DNA of 64,000 bases, from NCBI RefSeq assembly GCF_022647665.1, contig NZ_CP071872.1, positions 1,798,001 through 1,862,000 of the forward strand, given 5' to 3'. Below are positions 45,126-54,356 of the stretch, piece by piece. The notes under the pieces are model-generated. The model saw nothing but the letters and a program-made list of their open reading frames with translations, had not been told where the DNA came from and did not search any database. Position 1 is the first letter of the stretch. Each line of letters starts with the position of its first letter. The position numbers and the translations under genes were made by a program. The DNA comes from Streptomyces formicae (GTDB lineage: Bacteria > Actinomycetota > Actinomycetes > Streptomycetales > Streptomycetaceae).

Positions 45126-45723
45126 ACTTTCTGAATCATCTGAACCGCCTGGATCACCTCGGCCGTCCGAGCCGTCCGAACCGGTCGAGCCGCCTGGACC
45201 AACTCAGCCGTCCGAAGCGGACGCCCTGGGGCTCGAAGGCGTGGAGCTGAGGCCGGTCGCGCGGGTGATCCTGCTCGATCCGGACGACCGTATTCTGCTC
45301 GTCCACGGGTTCGAGCCCGACGATCCGGCGGACGCGTGGTGGTTCACGCCCGGGGGCGGCGTCGAGGGCGGCGAGACCCGCGAGGAGGCGGCGCTGCGCG
45401 AGGTCGCCGAGGAGACCGGGATCACCGACGTCGAGCTGGGGCCGGTGATCTGGCAGCGCGTCTGCTCCTTCCCGTTCGACGGGCGGCGCTGGGACCAGGA
45501 CGAGTGGTACTACCTGGCCCGTACGAAGCAGACGGCGACCAGCCTGACCGGGCTCACCGGGCTCGAGCAGCGCAGTGTCGCGGGGCTGAGGTGGTGGACC
45601 TCCTCGGAACTGTCGGCGGCGCGTGAGACGGTGTATCCGACCAGACTCGCCGAGCTGCTGCGCACGCTGCTCGACGAGGGTCCTCCGAGTGTGCCGGTGG
45701 TCCTGGCCCCAGAAATCGCCTGA
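45118..45723 (+). CDS. NUDIX hydrolase
   Basis: A 201-residue protein with the Nudix box GGVEGGETREEAALREVAEE plus TGI near residue 80-102, so it should cleave a nucleoside diphosphate linked to another moiety; the substrate is not predictable. The first about 35 residues are a Ser/Glu/Pro repeat tail (SESSEPPGSPRPSEPSEPVE) that is probably disordered. ATG 45118 overlaps the sipZ stop by 8 bases, so the two are co-transcribed. Confidence 0.9.
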   Translation: MSELSESSEPPGSPRPSEPSEPVEPPGPTQPSEADALGLEGVELRPVARVILLDPDDRILLVHGFEPDDPADAWWFTPGGGVEGGETREEAALREVAEETGITDVELGPVIWQRVCSFPFDGRRWDQDEWYYLARTKQTATSLTGLTGLEQRSVAGLRWWTSSELSAARETVYPTRLAELLRTLLDEGPPSVPVVLAPEIA

Positions 45724-45778
45724 GGGCCCCGCAGGCTGGCGCACAATAGGGGGACGCACGGCTGAAGGGGAACATGCC

Positions 45779-46087
45779 ATGAGCGCCGAGGACCTCGAAA
45801 AGTACGAGACCGAGATGGAGCTGAAGCTCTACCGGGAGTACCGCGACGTCGTCGGTCTGTTCAAATACGTGATCGAGACCGAGCGTCGCTTCTACCTCAC
45901 CAACGACTACGAGATGCAGGTGCACTCGGTCCAGGGCGAGGTCTTCTTCGAGGTCTCGATGGCGGACGCGTGGGTCTGGGACATGTACAGGCCGGCCAGG
46001 TTCGTCAAGCAGGTCCGTGTGCTCACGTTCAAGGACGTGAACATCGAGGAGCTGAACAAGAGCGATCTCGAACTTCCGGGTGGCTGA
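45779..46087 (+). CDS. DUF2469 conserved actinobacterial protein
   Basis: A 102-residue acidic protein, MSAEDLEKYETEMELKLYRE, very strongly conserved in actinobacteria next to yraN and the signal peptidases. No catalytic motif is visible and no function is known to me. ATG 45779 has AAGGGGAA upstream. A CACAAT hexamer (45742-45747) is a possible -10 element. Confidence 0.92.
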   Translation: MSAEDLEKYETEMELKLYREYRDVVGLFKYVIETERRFYLTNDYEMQVHSVQGEVFFEVSMADAWVWDMYRPARFVKQVRVLTFKDVNIEELNKSDLELPGG

Positions 46088-46088
46088 G

Positions 46089-46125
46089 TTATCCACAACG
46101 GACGGGTTGTCCACCAAGATCCACA
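46089..46125 (+). promoter_or_regulatory. DnaA-box cluster upstream of yraN-comM-dprA
   Basis: TTATCCACA (46089-46097) is a perfect DnaA box. TTGTCCACC (46107-46115) differs from the Streptomyces box TTGTCCACA at one base. AGATCCACA (46117-46125) is a weaker third. All face the same way; the first two are 18 bp apart. Confidence 0.65.
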
Positions 46126-46171
46126 AGCTGGGGTGTGACGCGTCAGAGTCGGTGCCGGAGGTGGTGCCGAG

Positions 46172-46552
46172 ATGAACGCGACACGGGCACTGGGGCGGTA
46201 CGGCGAGGAGCTGGCGGCACGTCGGCTCAGCGAGGCCGGGATGGCCGTCCTGGCACGGAACTGGCGGTGTGGACGGGCGGGCGAGATCGACATCGTCGCC
46301 CGCGACGGCGATGTGGCGGTCATCTGTGAGGTGAAGACCCGCAGAGGCGCCCCGCCGGGATCGAGGGCGGCGTTCGAGCATCCGATGGCCGCGGTCACGC
46401 CCACCAAGGCGGAGCGCCTGAGACGGCTGGCCGCTTGCTGGATCGACCGCCATGGCGGGCCGCCGCCGGGCGGCGTGCGTATCGACCTCGTCGGTGTGGT
46501 GCTGCCCCGCAGGGGCGCCGCCGTCGTCGAGCACGTGCGGGGGGTGGCCTGA
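46172..46552 (+). CDS. YraN family (UPF0102) endonuclease-like protein
   Basis: A 126-residue protein with the nuclease-type core [21 protein letters not shown], which contains the E/D and ExK residues of PD-(D/E)xK enzymes. The N-terminus ([20 protein letters not shown]) is typical of the family. Biological role is unproven; it is almost always next to comM. Its stop overlaps the comM ATG (TGATG). Confidence 0.92.
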   Translation: MNATRALGRYGEELAARRLSEAGMAVLARNWRCGRAGEIDIVARDGDVAVICEVKTRRGAPPGSRAAFEHPMAAVTPTKAERLRRLAACWIDRHGGPPPGGVRIDLVGVVLPRRGAAVVEHVRGVA

Positions 46553-48183
46553 TGGGTTTCGCGCGCACGTGCTCGGTGGCGCTGGTCGGCGTCGAAGGCG
46601 TGGTGGTCGAGGTCCAGGCCGACCTGGAGCCGGGTGTCGCGGCCTTCACCCTCGTCGGGCTCCCCGACAAGAGCCTGGTGGAGAGCCGGGACCGGGTCAG
46701 GGCAGCCGTGGTCAACTCCGAGGCCGAATGGCCGCAGAAGAAGCTCACGGTGGGCCTCAGCCCGGCGTCGGTGCCGAAAGGCGGCAGCGGCTTCGATCTG
46801 GCCGTCGCCTGCGCCGTCCTCGGCGCGGCCGAGCGTATCGACCCGAGGGCGATCGCCGATCTGGTGCTGATCGGGGAGCTGGGACTCGACGGCAGGGTGC
46901 GGCCGGTGCGCGGCGTGCTCCCCGCGGTGCTCGCGGCCGCTGAGGCGGGATACCGGCAGGTGGTCGTCCCCGAGCAGACGGCCGGGGAGGCGTCGCTGGT
47001 GCCCGGGGTGTCCGTCCTCGGCGTGCGCAGCCTGCGCCAGCTGATCGCGGTGCTCAACGACGAGCCGGTGCCGGAGGAGGAGCCGGACGGCGAGGGCAGA
47101 CCTGACGCCATGCTCGCCGGACTGATGGTGCCCGGCGCCGGGGTCGGCACGGGACTGGCGGCGCGCGGGCCGGCGGACGACGGGCGGGCCTCCTTCGCGG
47201 ATCTCGCGGACGTGGCGGGGCAGCACGCCGCCCGCACGGCCCTGGAGGTCGCCGCGGCCGGAGCCCACCATCTGCTGCTCCAGGGCCCGCCGGGCGCGGG
47301 CAAGACGATGCTGGCCGAGCGGCTGCCCGGGTTGCTGCCGCCGCTGACCCGGCAGGAGTCCCTCGAAGTCACCGGCGTCCACTCGGTCGCGGGCATCCTG
47401 CCGCCGGGCGAGCCCCTGGTGCGCACGCCGCCGTACTGCGCGCCCCACCACTCGGCGACGATGCAGTCCCTCGTGGGCGGCGGACAGGGCCTGCCGAGGC
47501 CCGGAGCGGTGTCCTTGGCACATCGCGGAATCTTGTTTCTGGACGAGGCCCCCGAATTCTCCGCCAAAGCGCTCGACGCCCTGCGGCAGCCGCTGGAGTC
47601 CGGCCATGTGATCGTCGCGCGCAGCGCGGGCGTGGTGCGGCTGCCGGCCCGCTTCCTCATGGTGCTGGCCGCCAACCCCTGCCCGTGCGGGCGGCACACC
47701 CTGCAGGGCGCCGGGTGCGAGTGTCCCGCCTCGGTGATCCGGCGCTACCAGGCACGGCTGTCGGGGCCGCTCCTCGACCGGGTCGACCTGCGGGTCGAGG
47801 TGGAGCCGGTGAGCCGTTCCGATCTGCTGGGCCAGAGCGGCCGGGGCGAGTCCACGGAGACCGTCGCCGACCGGGTCCGGGAGGCCAGGGACCGGGCGGC
47901 CGCGCGGCTGGACGGCACGCCATGGAGCGTCAACAGCGAAGTGCCGGGCCATGAGCTCCGCACCCGCTGGCAGGTGGCCCCCGGCGCTCTTGCCGCCGCC
48001 GAGCGCGACATGGAGCGGGGCATGCTCACCGCCCGTGGCATGGACCGCGTCCTGCGCGTCGCCTGGACCGCCGCCGACCTCGCCGGCCGCGACCGGCCCA
48101 CCGTCCAGGACGTCTCCCTCGCCCTCCAACTGCGCACCGGCATCGCGCGTGGCGCCCTGGTACTGCTCGGGGCCGAGCCGTGA
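46552..48183 (+). CDS. comM: ComM/YifB-family AAA+ ATPase
   Basis: A 543-residue protein of the magnesium-chelatase-like AAA+ group. The N-terminal Lon-S5-like domain (VEVQADLEPGVAAFTLVGLP, GLSPASVPKGGSGFDLA) precedes Walker A GPPGAGKTMLAERLPGLLP (about residue 246) and Walker B GILFLDEAPEFSAKALDALR. A cysteine set ANPCPCGRH...CECP follows. In Vibrio and Haemophilus ComM is a branch-migration helicase that helps integrate incoming DNA; yraN and dprA on either side support a DNA-processing role. Confidence 0.94.
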   Translation: MGFARTCSVALVGVEGVVVEVQADLEPGVAAFTLVGLPDKSLVESRDRVRAAVVNSEAEWPQKKLTVGLSPASVPKGGSGFDLAVACAVLGAAERIDPRAIADLVLIGELGLDGRVRPVRGVLPAVLAAAEAGYRQVVVPEQTAGEASLVPGVSVLGVRSLRQLIAVLNDEPVPEEEPDGEGRPDAMLAGLMVPGAGVGTGLAARGPADDGRASFADLADVAGQHAARTALEVAAAGAHHLLLQGPPGAGKTMLAERLPGLLPPLTRQESLEVTGVHSVAGILPPGEPLVRTPPYCAPHHSATMQSLVGGGQGLPRPGAVSLAHRGILFLDEAPEFSAKALDALRQPLESGHVIVARSAGVVRLPARFLMVLAANPCPCGRHTLQGAGCECPASVIRRYQARLSGPLLDRVDLRVEVEPVSRSDLLGQSGRGESTETVADRVREARDRAAARLDGTPWSVNSEVPGHELRTRWQVAPGALAAAERDMERGMLTARGMDRVLRVAWTAADLAGRDRPTVQDVSLALQLRTGIARGALVLLGAEP

Positions 48184-48268
48184 CGGCGAGCCGTGCGGGG
48201 GCCAAGAGCCGCGCCGCCGACGCGGCCGGGCAGGACGGCGCCGCGACCGCGGGGGGCGGGGGTGGCAC

Positions 48269-49435
48269 ATGACCGCCGGGGTGAGCGACGAGGAGCGCCT
48301 GGCGCGTGCCGCGTTGACGCGGGTCGTCGAACCGGGTGACGAACACGGCGGGAGGTGGCTGCGGGAGCACGGGCCCGTGGAGCTCATGGCGCGGCTCACC
48401 GCGCCCGCGCTTCCCGAAGGCACTCTTCGGGGTGCGGGGGAGCAGCGGATCGAGGGCTACCGCATACGGGCGGCGGCGGCCGACCCCGGGCGCGATCTCG
48501 ACGCGGCGGCAGCGGCCGGCGGCCGGTTCCTCTGTCCGGGTGACCCGGAGTGGCCGAGCCAGCTCGACGACCTCGGGGACGCGAGACCCGTGGGGCTGTG
48601 GGTCAGAGGCCGCTCCGACCTGCGGATATGGGCGCTGCGGTCGGTCGCCGTGGTCGGCGCACGGGCCTGCACGCCGTACGGCGCCCATATGGCGGCGAGC
48701 CTGGGGTCGGGGCTCGCCGAGCGTGGCTGGGTCGTCGTCTCCGGTGCCGCGCACGGCGTCGACGGCGCGGCCCACCGCGGCGCGCTCGCCGCCGCGGGCG
48801 CGACCGTCGCGGTGCTGGCCTGCGGGGTCGACGTCGTCTACCCCCGCTCCCACGCCGAGTTGATCGGCCGCATCGCGGAACAGGGCCTGGTCATCGGCGA
48901 GTTGCCACCGGGAGGCCACCCGACGCGCAGCCGGTTCGTCCTGCGGAACCGGGTGATCGCCGCCCTCACCCGTGGCACCGTCGTCGTGGAGGCCGAATAT
49001 CGCAGCGGGTCGCTCGTCACCGCACGCGCCGCCCAGCGCCTCGGCCGCTTCACGATGGGCGTTCCCGGCCCGGTGACCAGCGGACTCTCGGCCGGAGTCC
49101 ATGAACTCCTGCGCGGAGAGGCCGTGCTCGTCACCGACGCCGACGAAGTCGTGGAGCTGGTCGGGTACATCGGTGAACTGGCCCCGGCCCGACGCGGCCC
49201 GGTCTTCGCCCGGGATCTCGTCGGACCGGCCGGGGCACGGGTTCTGGAGGCACTCCCGGCCCGGGGTGTCCTCGGTGCGGGTGACATCGCGCGCGGCGCC
49301 GGTGTCACGACGGACGAGGCGCTCGGCAGGCTGTACGAACTGCACTCGCTGGGGTTCGTCGAACGGCACGGCGACGGCTGGAGGTTGACGCAGGCCGCGA
49401 TACACCCGTCGAACACCCGGCGAGGCGGTGCTTGA
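48269..49435 (+). CDS. dprA: DNA processing protein DprA
   Basis: A 388-residue protein that protects incoming single-stranded DNA and loads RecA. The Rossmann core has VAVVGARACTPYG, VVSGAAHGVDGAAHRGALAAG-like sequence, VLACGVDVVYPRSHAEL, GHPTRSRFVLRNRVIAALT and VEAEYRSGSLVTARAAQ. The C-terminal winged helix (about 315-375, GVTTDEALGRLYELHSLG) is present. ATG 48269 has a G-rich ribosome-binding site. Role in Streptomyces, which is not known for natural competence, is unclear. Confidence 0.94.
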   Translation: MTAGVSDEERLARAALTRVVEPGDEHGGRWLREHGPVELMARLTAPALPEGTLRGAGEQRIEGYRIRAAAADPGRDLDAAAAAGGRFLCPGDPEWPSQLDDLGDARPVGLWVRGRSDLRIWALRSVAVVGARACTPYGAHMAASLGSGLAERGWVVVSGAAHGVDGAAHRGALAAAGATVAVLACGVDVVYPRSHAELIGRIAEQGLVIGELPPGGHPTRSRFVLRNRVIAALTRGTVVVEAEYRSGSLVTARAAQRLGRFTMGVPGPVTSGLSAGVHELLRGEAVLVTDADEVVELVGYIGELAPARRGPVFARDLVGPAGARVLEALPARGVLGAGDIARGAGVTTDEALGRLYELHSLGFVERHGDGWRLTQAAIHPSNTRRGGA

Positions 49436-49690
49436 CCTGGCGCATTCGGGTGAAAGGGTGAGCCCGATGACCTCCGCGGCTCTCCCCGGACATCCCCAGG
49501 GGGCCGGCGCACACGGCGTCGGCCCTCGTTCGAAGATGTGCCCGACGGTCCCTACCCGCCCAGGCGCGATCCGCCGGTCTTCGCGCACCGCAACTACACA
49601 GTCACGCTACGCTCACCGGGTTCCCCACCCAGCCACCCGCCCAGAGAACCATCCCTCCCCACCTCACAGCAGAACGGCTCAAGGCAACGC

Positions 49691-50527
49691 ATGCCCCAGC
49701 ACACCTCCGGGTCTGACCGCGCGGCAGTGCCACCCGCTGCCCGTGGCACCGTGCGGCCGCCCGCCCCCTCGTCGCTCGACGAGTTGTGGCGGTCGTACAA
49801 GGCGACGGGCGACGGGCGGCTGCGGGAGCAGCTGATCCTGCACTACTCACCGCTGGTGAAGTACGTCGCGGGCCGGGTGAGCGTCGGGCTGCCGTCCAAC
49901 GTCGAGCAGGCGGACTTCGTCTCCTCGGGGGTGTTCGGACTCATCGACGCCATCGAGAAGTTCGACATCGAGCGGTCGATCAAGTTCGAGACGTATGCGA
50001 TCACCCGCATCCGGGGCGCCATGATCGACGAACTCCGGGCGCTGGACTGGATCCCCCGCTCGGTGCGGCAGAAGGCCCGCGCCGTCGAGCGCGCCTACGC
50101 CACCCTGGAGGCGCAGCTGCGGCGCACCCCCTCCGAGAGCGAGGTCGCCGCGGAGATGGGCATCGCGCTGGAGGAACTGCACTCGGTCTTCAGCCAGTTG
50201 TCCCTGGCGAACGTCGTGGCCCTTGAGGAGCTGCTGCACGTCGGCGGGGAGGGCGGCGACCGGCTCAGCCTCATGGACACGCTGGAGGACACCGCGGCGG
50301 ACGACCCGGTCGAGGTCGCCGAGGACCGTGAGCTGCGCCGGCTCCTCGCCCGCGCGATCAACACGCTCCCCGACCGCGAGAAGACGGTCGTCACCCTCTA
50401 CTACTACGAGGGCCTCACCCTCGCCGAGATCGGCAACGTCCTCGGGGTCACCGAGAGCCGGGTCAGCCAGATCCACACCAAGTCGGTCCTGCAGCTGAGG
50501 GCGAAGCTGGCCGACGTCGGCCGCTGA
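49691..50527 (+). CDS. whiG: Sporulation RNA polymerase sigma factor WhiG
   Basis: A 278-residue sigma factor of the FliA/sigma-28 group that commits aerial hyphae to sporulation and drives whiH and whiI. Region 2 is [20 protein letters not shown] to [20 protein letters not shown]; region 3 contains [20 protein letters not shown]; region 4 is [20 protein letters not shown] and [12 protein letters not shown]. Length is within two residues of S. coelicolor WhiG. ATG 49691; the 255-bp gap after dprA presumably holds the promoter. Confidence 0.95.
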   Translation: MPQHTSGSDRAAVPPAARGTVRPPAPSSLDELWRSYKATGDGRLREQLILHYSPLVKYVAGRVSVGLPSNVEQADFVSSGVFGLIDAIEKFDIERSIKFETYAITRIRGAMIDELRALDWIPRSVRQKARAVERAYATLEAQLRRTPSESEVAAEMGIALEELHSVFSQLSLANVVALEELLHVGGEGGDRLSLMDTLEDTAADDPVEVAEDRELRRLLARAINTLPDREKTVVTLYYYEGLTLAEIGNVLGVTESRVSQIHTKSVLQLRAKLADVGR

Positions 50528-50610
50528 GAAGTGGCAGGTGACACGTGGTCGGGGGCGGGTGCCCGGGCGCCGATTCGTCCCCGCCCCCGCCCGCCCACGC
50601 AGTCCCGCCC

Positions 50611-52080
50611 TTAAAGTGGACCCGTGCCCAGGATTCGAGCGGCCTCCGTGGCCGAGCACCGGACCATGCAGCGCGGCGCCCTGCTGGATGCCGCGCGTTC
50701 CCTGCTGTCCGAAGGCGGTACCGAGGCGCTGACCTTCCCCGCCCTCGCCGAGCGCACGGGCCTGGCCAGGTCCTCCGTGTACGAGTACTTCCGCTCGCGC
50801 GCCGCCGTGGTCGAAGAGCTCTGCGCCGTCGACTTTCCCGTCTGGGCGGCCGAGGTGGAAGTGGCCATGGAGCAGGCCGGGACGCCCGAGGGCAAGGTCG
50901 AGGCGTATGTGCGCCAGCAGCTCGAACTCGTCGGCGACCGGCGCCACCGGGCCGTCGTCGCCATCTCCGCGAGCGAGCTCGACGCAGGGGCCCGAGAGAA
51001 GATCCGCGCCGCCCACGGCGGCCTCGTGGCCATGATCGTCGAGGCCCTGGGAGACCTCGGCCACGAGCAGCCCCGTCTCGCCGCGATGCTGCTCCAGGGC
51101 GTCGTCGACGCGGCGGTCCGCCGTATCGAGCTCGGCGCGGTGGAGGAGCCCTCCGCGATCGCCGATGCCGCGGTGTCTATGGCCCTCCGCGGCGTCCGCG
51201 GCGACTGAGCCCGCGCACCCCCCTCGCCCCTCGCCCCTCGCCCCGCGCACCCCCCTCGCCCCTCGCCCCGCGCACCCCACATGCCCCACACACCCCTCCC
51301 GTCCCACATGCCCCGTCGCGCGCATCTCCCGGGCGCTCCACCAGCCGTCGGCCCGATACGGGCAGCGCGCCGCCATGTCACGGCCCGCGCCGTACGGCCC
51401 CGCACGGGCCGCCGGAGTGCCCTGTGCGACCAGATGGCCGCCGCGGCCAGTGCGATCGCCTGGAGCGAGCCCCCACCGGCATGCGACGCGGCTGCCGCCG
51501 CCGGCGCCGGCGCCGGCGCCGAGGGCGGGACGGGGAGACCGAAGACCGGCAGCAGACGCGACGGGCCCCGGCGCAGCGCCGACGGCGGCAGCAGGGACAG
51601 CGGGTCGAGGTACTGCTCGCCACGGCGCAGGCCCCAGTGCAGACACCCCTGCGGACAGTGCGACGGGCCGTCCGCGACGACCGCCACCACCTGGCCCTCG
51701 GCCACTTCGTCACCAGCCCGGACCACCGCCCGCACCGGCTCGTAGGTGGTGCGCAGCGGCGGATCACCCGTGCCCGGCAAGGCGACCGACAGGACCCCGC
51801 GCCCGGCCACCGGCCCCGCGAAGGACACCCGGCCCGCCGCGGCGGCCCGCACCTCCGTACCCCGAGGGGCCGCCAGGTCGACACCGCGGTGCCCGCGCCC
51901 GTACGGACCGGCGGGCGGCTCCCAGCCCCGCACCACCGCCGGACGCGGCGGGCCCACCGGCCAGACACCCGCCGGCGCCGCCGCCCACGCCGCCCCGCCC
52001 GGCACCTGTGCCGCCGCAGGAAGCAGTGCAACCAGCACCACCGCCACCAGCACGACCGTCACGACTCGTACGCGATTCAT
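50611..52080 (-). CDS. M23-family peptidase with reading frame running through tetR
   Basis: The first about 220 residues form a secreted M23 (lysostaphin-like) endopeptidase: signal peptide ([20 protein letters not shown]), [17 protein letters not shown] and [20 protein letters not shown]. Classical M23 zinc ligands are HxxxD and HxH; here HRGVD is kept and HWG replaces the HxH. A later hydrophobic stretch ([15 protein letters not shown]) may be a membrane anchor. After about residue 235 the frame has no family similarity, crosses a C-rich repeat and runs antisense through all of tetR to a stop at 50611. The true protein probably ended earlier in an ancestor. ATG 52080 chosen. Confidence 0.7.
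   Translation of the reverse strand: MNRVRVVTVVLVAVVLVALLPAAAQVPGGAAWAAAPAGVWPVGPPRPAVVRGWEPPAGPYGRGHRGVDLAAPRGTEVRAAAAGRVSFAGPVAGRGVLSVALPGTGDPPLRTTYEPVRAVVRAGDEVAEGQVVAVVADGPSHCPQGCLHWGLRRGEQYLDPLSLLPPSALRRGPSRLLPVFGLPVPPSAPAPAPAAAAASHAGGGSLQAIALAAAAIWSHRALRRPVRGRTARAVTWRRAARIGPTAGGAPGRCARRGMWDGRGVWGMWGARGEGRGGCAGRGARGEGGARAQSPRTPRRAIDTAASAIAEGSSTAPSSIRRTAASTTPWSSIAARRGCSWPRSPRASTIMATRPPWAARIFSRAPASSSLAEMATTARWRRSPTSSSCWRTYASTLPSGVPACSMATSTSAAQTGKSTAQSSSTTAARERKYSYTEDLARPVRSARAGKVSASVPPSDSRERAASSRAPRCMVRCSATEAARILGTGPL
50624..51208 (+). CDS. TetR-family transcriptional regulator
   Basis: A 194-residue regulator. The N-terminal helix-turn-helix is [20 protein letters not shown] and [20 protein letters not shown], clearly TetR; the C-terminal ligand domain is helical. 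GTG start at 50624. The entire gene lies antisense inside an open frame that continues from the convergent M23 peptidase gene. Ligand and targets are unknown. Confidence 0.9.
   Translation: MPRIRAASVAEHRTMQRGALLDAARSLLSEGGTEALTFPALAERTGLARSSVYEYFRSRAAVVEELCAVDFPVWAAEVEVAMEQAGTPEGKVEAYVRQQLELVGDRRHRAVVAISASELDAGAREKIRAAHGGLVAMIVEALGDLGHEQPRLAAMLLQGVVDAAVRRIELGAVEEPSAIADAAVSMALRGVRGD
51209..51300 (+). repeat. C-rich tandem repeat between tetR and the M23 gene
   Basis: The unit GCGCACCCCCCTCGCCCCTC occurs twice with small length variation, and GCGCACCCC begins a third. CACATGCCCC then occurs twice. The tract is almost free of A and T on one strand. Slippage here could explain the lost peptidase stop. 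Confidence 0.75.
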
Positions 52081-52132
52081 GACACAGACGGTCCCGCACC
52101 AGGCCCCGCGCTCGCTGATCATGGCCGGGATC

Positions 52133-52159
52133 TGTGGACAACCAGCCGGTTGTGGACAG
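52133..52159 (-). promoter_or_regulatory. DnaA-box pair upstream of rpsB
   Basis: TGTGGACAA (52133-52141) is the reverse complement of the Streptomyces DnaA box TTGTCCACA. TGTGGACAG (52151-52159) differs at one base. Both have the same orientation and are 18 bp apart, the same pitch as in the cluster at 46089. Confidence 0.6.
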
Positions 52160-52339
52160 CGCCGTCACCCGGCACTGCGCCGGTCCCGTACACTTCTTCT
52201 GGCGATCCGGGTCACCGGGTCGACTTCGCACGCCCCGCCACTACCCCCATCAGCGGATGGTGGCCGCGCCTCTCGGTCCTCTGCGGCACGGCGCGCCGGG
52301 GCGTCAGGACACAACCGAGAAACTCAAGGAGATACGGCC

Positions 52340-53251
52340 ATGGCCGTCGTCACGATGCGGGAGCTGCTGGAGAGCGGCGTCCACTTCGGTCACCAGACCC
52401 GTCGCTGGAACCCGAAGATGAAGCGCTTCATCTTCACCGAGCGCAACGGCATCTACATCATCGACCTGCTCCAGTCGCTGTCGTACATCGACCGCGCCTA
52501 CGAGTTCGTCAAGGAGACCGTCGCACACGGCGGCTCCATCATGTTCATCGGCACCAAGAAGCAGGCCCAGGAGGCCATCGCCGAGCAGGCGACGCGCGTC
52601 GGGATGCCGTACGTCAACCAGCGCTGGCTGGGCGGCATGCTCACCAACTTCTCCACCGTCTACAAGCGCCTTCAGCGTCTGAAGGAGCTTGAGGCGATCG
52701 ACTTCGAGGACGTGGCCGCCTCCGGCCTCACCAAGAAGGAGCTCCTGGTCCTCTCCCGCGAGAAGGCCAAGCTGGAGAAGACCCTTGGCGGTATCCGCGA
52801 GATGCAGAAGGTGCCGAGCGCCGTCTGGATCGTCGACACCAAGAAGGAGCACATCGCCGTCGGTGAGGCGCGCAAGCTCCACATCCCGGTCGTCGCGATC
52901 CTCGACACCAACTGCGACCCCGACGAGGTCGACTACAAGATCCCGGGCAACGACGACGCGATCCGCTCCGTCACGCTGCTCACCCGCGTGATCGCCGACG
53001 CCGTCGCCGAGGGCCTCATCGCCCGCTCCGGTGTCGCCACCGGTGACCAGAAGCCGGGCGACAAGGCCGCGGGCGAGCCGCTGGCCGAGTGGGAGCGCGA
53101 CCTCCTCGAGGGCGAGAAGAAGGCCGACGAGACCCCGGCCGCCGAGGCCGAGAAGCCGGCTGAGGCTGCTGCCGAGGCTCCGGCCGCCGAGGCCGAGAAG
53201 CCGGCCGAGGCCGCTGCCGAGGCTCCGGCCGCGGACGCCGAGCAGGCCTGA
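52340..53251 (+). CDS. rpsB: 30S ribosomal protein S2
   Basis: A 303-residue ribosomal protein. [51 protein letters not shown] and [20 protein letters not shown] are the S2 signature. The last about 50 residues are an Ala/Glu/Lys/Pro tail with a perfect 15-residue duplication, which makes the protein longer than E. coli S2 (241). ATG 52340 with AAGGAG upstream. A TACACT hexamer at 52189-52194 is a candidate -10 element. Confidence 0.96.
   Translation: MAVVTMRELLESGVHFGHQTRRWNPKMKRFIFTERNGIYIIDLLQSLSYIDRAYEFVKETVAHGGSIMFIGTKKQAQEAIAEQATRVGMPYVNQRWLGGMLTNFSTVYKRLQRLKELEAIDFEDVAASGLTKKELLVLSREKAKLEKTLGGIREMQKVPSAVWIVDTKKEHIAVGEARKLHIPVVAILDTNCDPDEVDYKIPGNDDAIRSVTLLTRVIADAVAEGLIARSGVATGDQKPGDKAAGEPLAEWERDLLEGEKKADETPAAEAEKPAEAAAEAPAAEAEKPAEAAAEAPAADAEQA
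53138..53227 (+). repeat. Tandem 45-bp duplication in the rpsB tail
   Basis: 53138-53182 and 53183-53227 both encode [15 protein letters not shown] and differ at only two third-codon positions, so the duplication is recent. Confidence 0.93.
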
Positions 53252-53267
53252 CACCCCAGGTTCGGAT

Positions 53268-53304
53268 GTTGACGGCGGGGGCCCATGAAGCCCCCGCCGT
53301 CGAC
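53268..53304 (+). terminator. Hairpin between rpsB and tsf
   Basis: GTTGACGGCGGGGGC and GCCCCCGCCGTCGAC form a 15-bp stem (one G-U pair) with a 7-base loop. No T-tract; it may act as a partial terminator or attenuator inside the rpsB-tsf operon. Confidence 0.75.
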
Positions 53305-53361
53305 CCGTAGATCGTTCGAATCTTCGACCTCAGCTCTTCGACTTCAGAGAGATTCCCAGAC

Positions 53362-54198
53362 ATGGCGAACTACACCGCCGCTGATGTAAAGAAGCTCCGC
53401 GAGCTCACCGGCGCGGGCATGATGGACTGCAAGAAGGCGCTCGACGAGGCCGAGGGCAACGTCGACAAGGCCGTCGAGGCCCTGCGCATCAAGGGCCAGA
53501 AGGGCGTCGCCAAGCGCGAGGGCCGTTCCGCCGAGAACGGCGCGGTCGTCTCCCTGATCGCCGACGACAACACCTCCGGTGTCATCGTCGAGCTGAAGTG
53601 CGAGACGGACTTCGTCGCCAAGGGTGAGAAGTTCCAGGCCGTCGCCAACGCGCTCGCCACCCACGTCGCCAAGACCAACCCGGCGGACGTCGAGGCGCTG
53701 CTCGCCTCCGAGATCGAGTCCGGCAAGACCGTCCAGGCGTACGTCGACGAGGCCAACGCCAACCTCGGCGAGAAGATCGTCCTGGACCGCTTCGCGCAGT
53801 TCTCCGGTGGTTACGTCACCGCCTACATGCACCGCACCATGCCCGACCTGCCCCCGCAGATCGGTGTTCTCGTCGAGCTCGACAAGCCGAACGCCGAGAT
53901 CGCCAAGGGCGTCGCCCAGCACATCGCCGCCTTCGCGCCGAAGTACCTCTCCCGTGAGGACGTCCCGGCCGAGATCGTCGAGGCCGAGCGCCGCGTCGCC
54001 GAGGAGACCACCCGCGCCGAGGGCAAGCCCGAGGCCGCCCTGCCGAAGATCGTCGAGGGTCGCCTCAACGGCTTCTTCAAGGACGCCACCCTGCTGGGCC
54101 AGCCGTACGCGCTGGACAACAAGAAGTCCGTCCAGCAGATCCTGGACGACGCCGGTGTCAGCCTGAAGCGCTTCGCGCGCATCAAGGTCGGCATCTGA
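53362..54198 (+). CDS. tsf: Elongation factor Ts
   Basis: A 278-residue nucleotide-exchange factor for EF-Tu. MANYTAADVKKLRELTGAGM and MDCKKALDEAEGNVDKAVEA are the UBA-like N-domain; VELKCETDFVAKGEKFQAVA carries the TDFV contact motif. The core and C-terminal domain (GRLNGFFKDATLLGQPYALD) are complete. ATG 53362 in the canonical place after rpsB. Confidence 0.96.
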   Translation: MANYTAADVKKLRELTGAGMMDCKKALDEAEGNVDKAVEALRIKGQKGVAKREGRSAENGAVVSLIADDNTSGVIVELKCETDFVAKGEKFQAVANALATHVAKTNPADVEALLASEIESGKTVQAYVDEANANLGEKIVLDRFAQFSGGYVTAYMHRTMPDLPPQIGVLVELDKPNAEIAKGVAQHIAAFAPKYLSREDVPAEIVEAERRVAEETTRAEGKPEAALPKIVEGRLNGFFKDATLLGQPYALDNKKSVQQILDDAGVSLKRFARIKVGI

Positions 54199-54282
54199 GC
54201 CGGTACGCGACCGGCATGGGACCCCGCTAGGGTTTCCCAGCAGTCGCCGGCCGCGTGGACGCCGGACGACCGCAGATCTGAC

Positions 54283-54333
54283 GAGGAGGCCATTGCCGCA
54301 GGGACACCAGCACCCACCGGCAATGGCCTTCTT
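54283..54333 (+). terminator. Hairpin between tsf and pyrH
   Basis: AGGCCATTGCCG (54287-54298) pairs perfectly with CGGCAATGGCCT (54318-54329) around a 19-base loop. Wobble pairs extend the stem to about 16 bp and TCTTCG follows. It lies 24 bp before the pyrH start, so it may attenuate rather than fully stop transcription. Confidence 0.75.
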
Positions 54334-54356
54334 CGTATGTGCACGAGGAGATCTCC

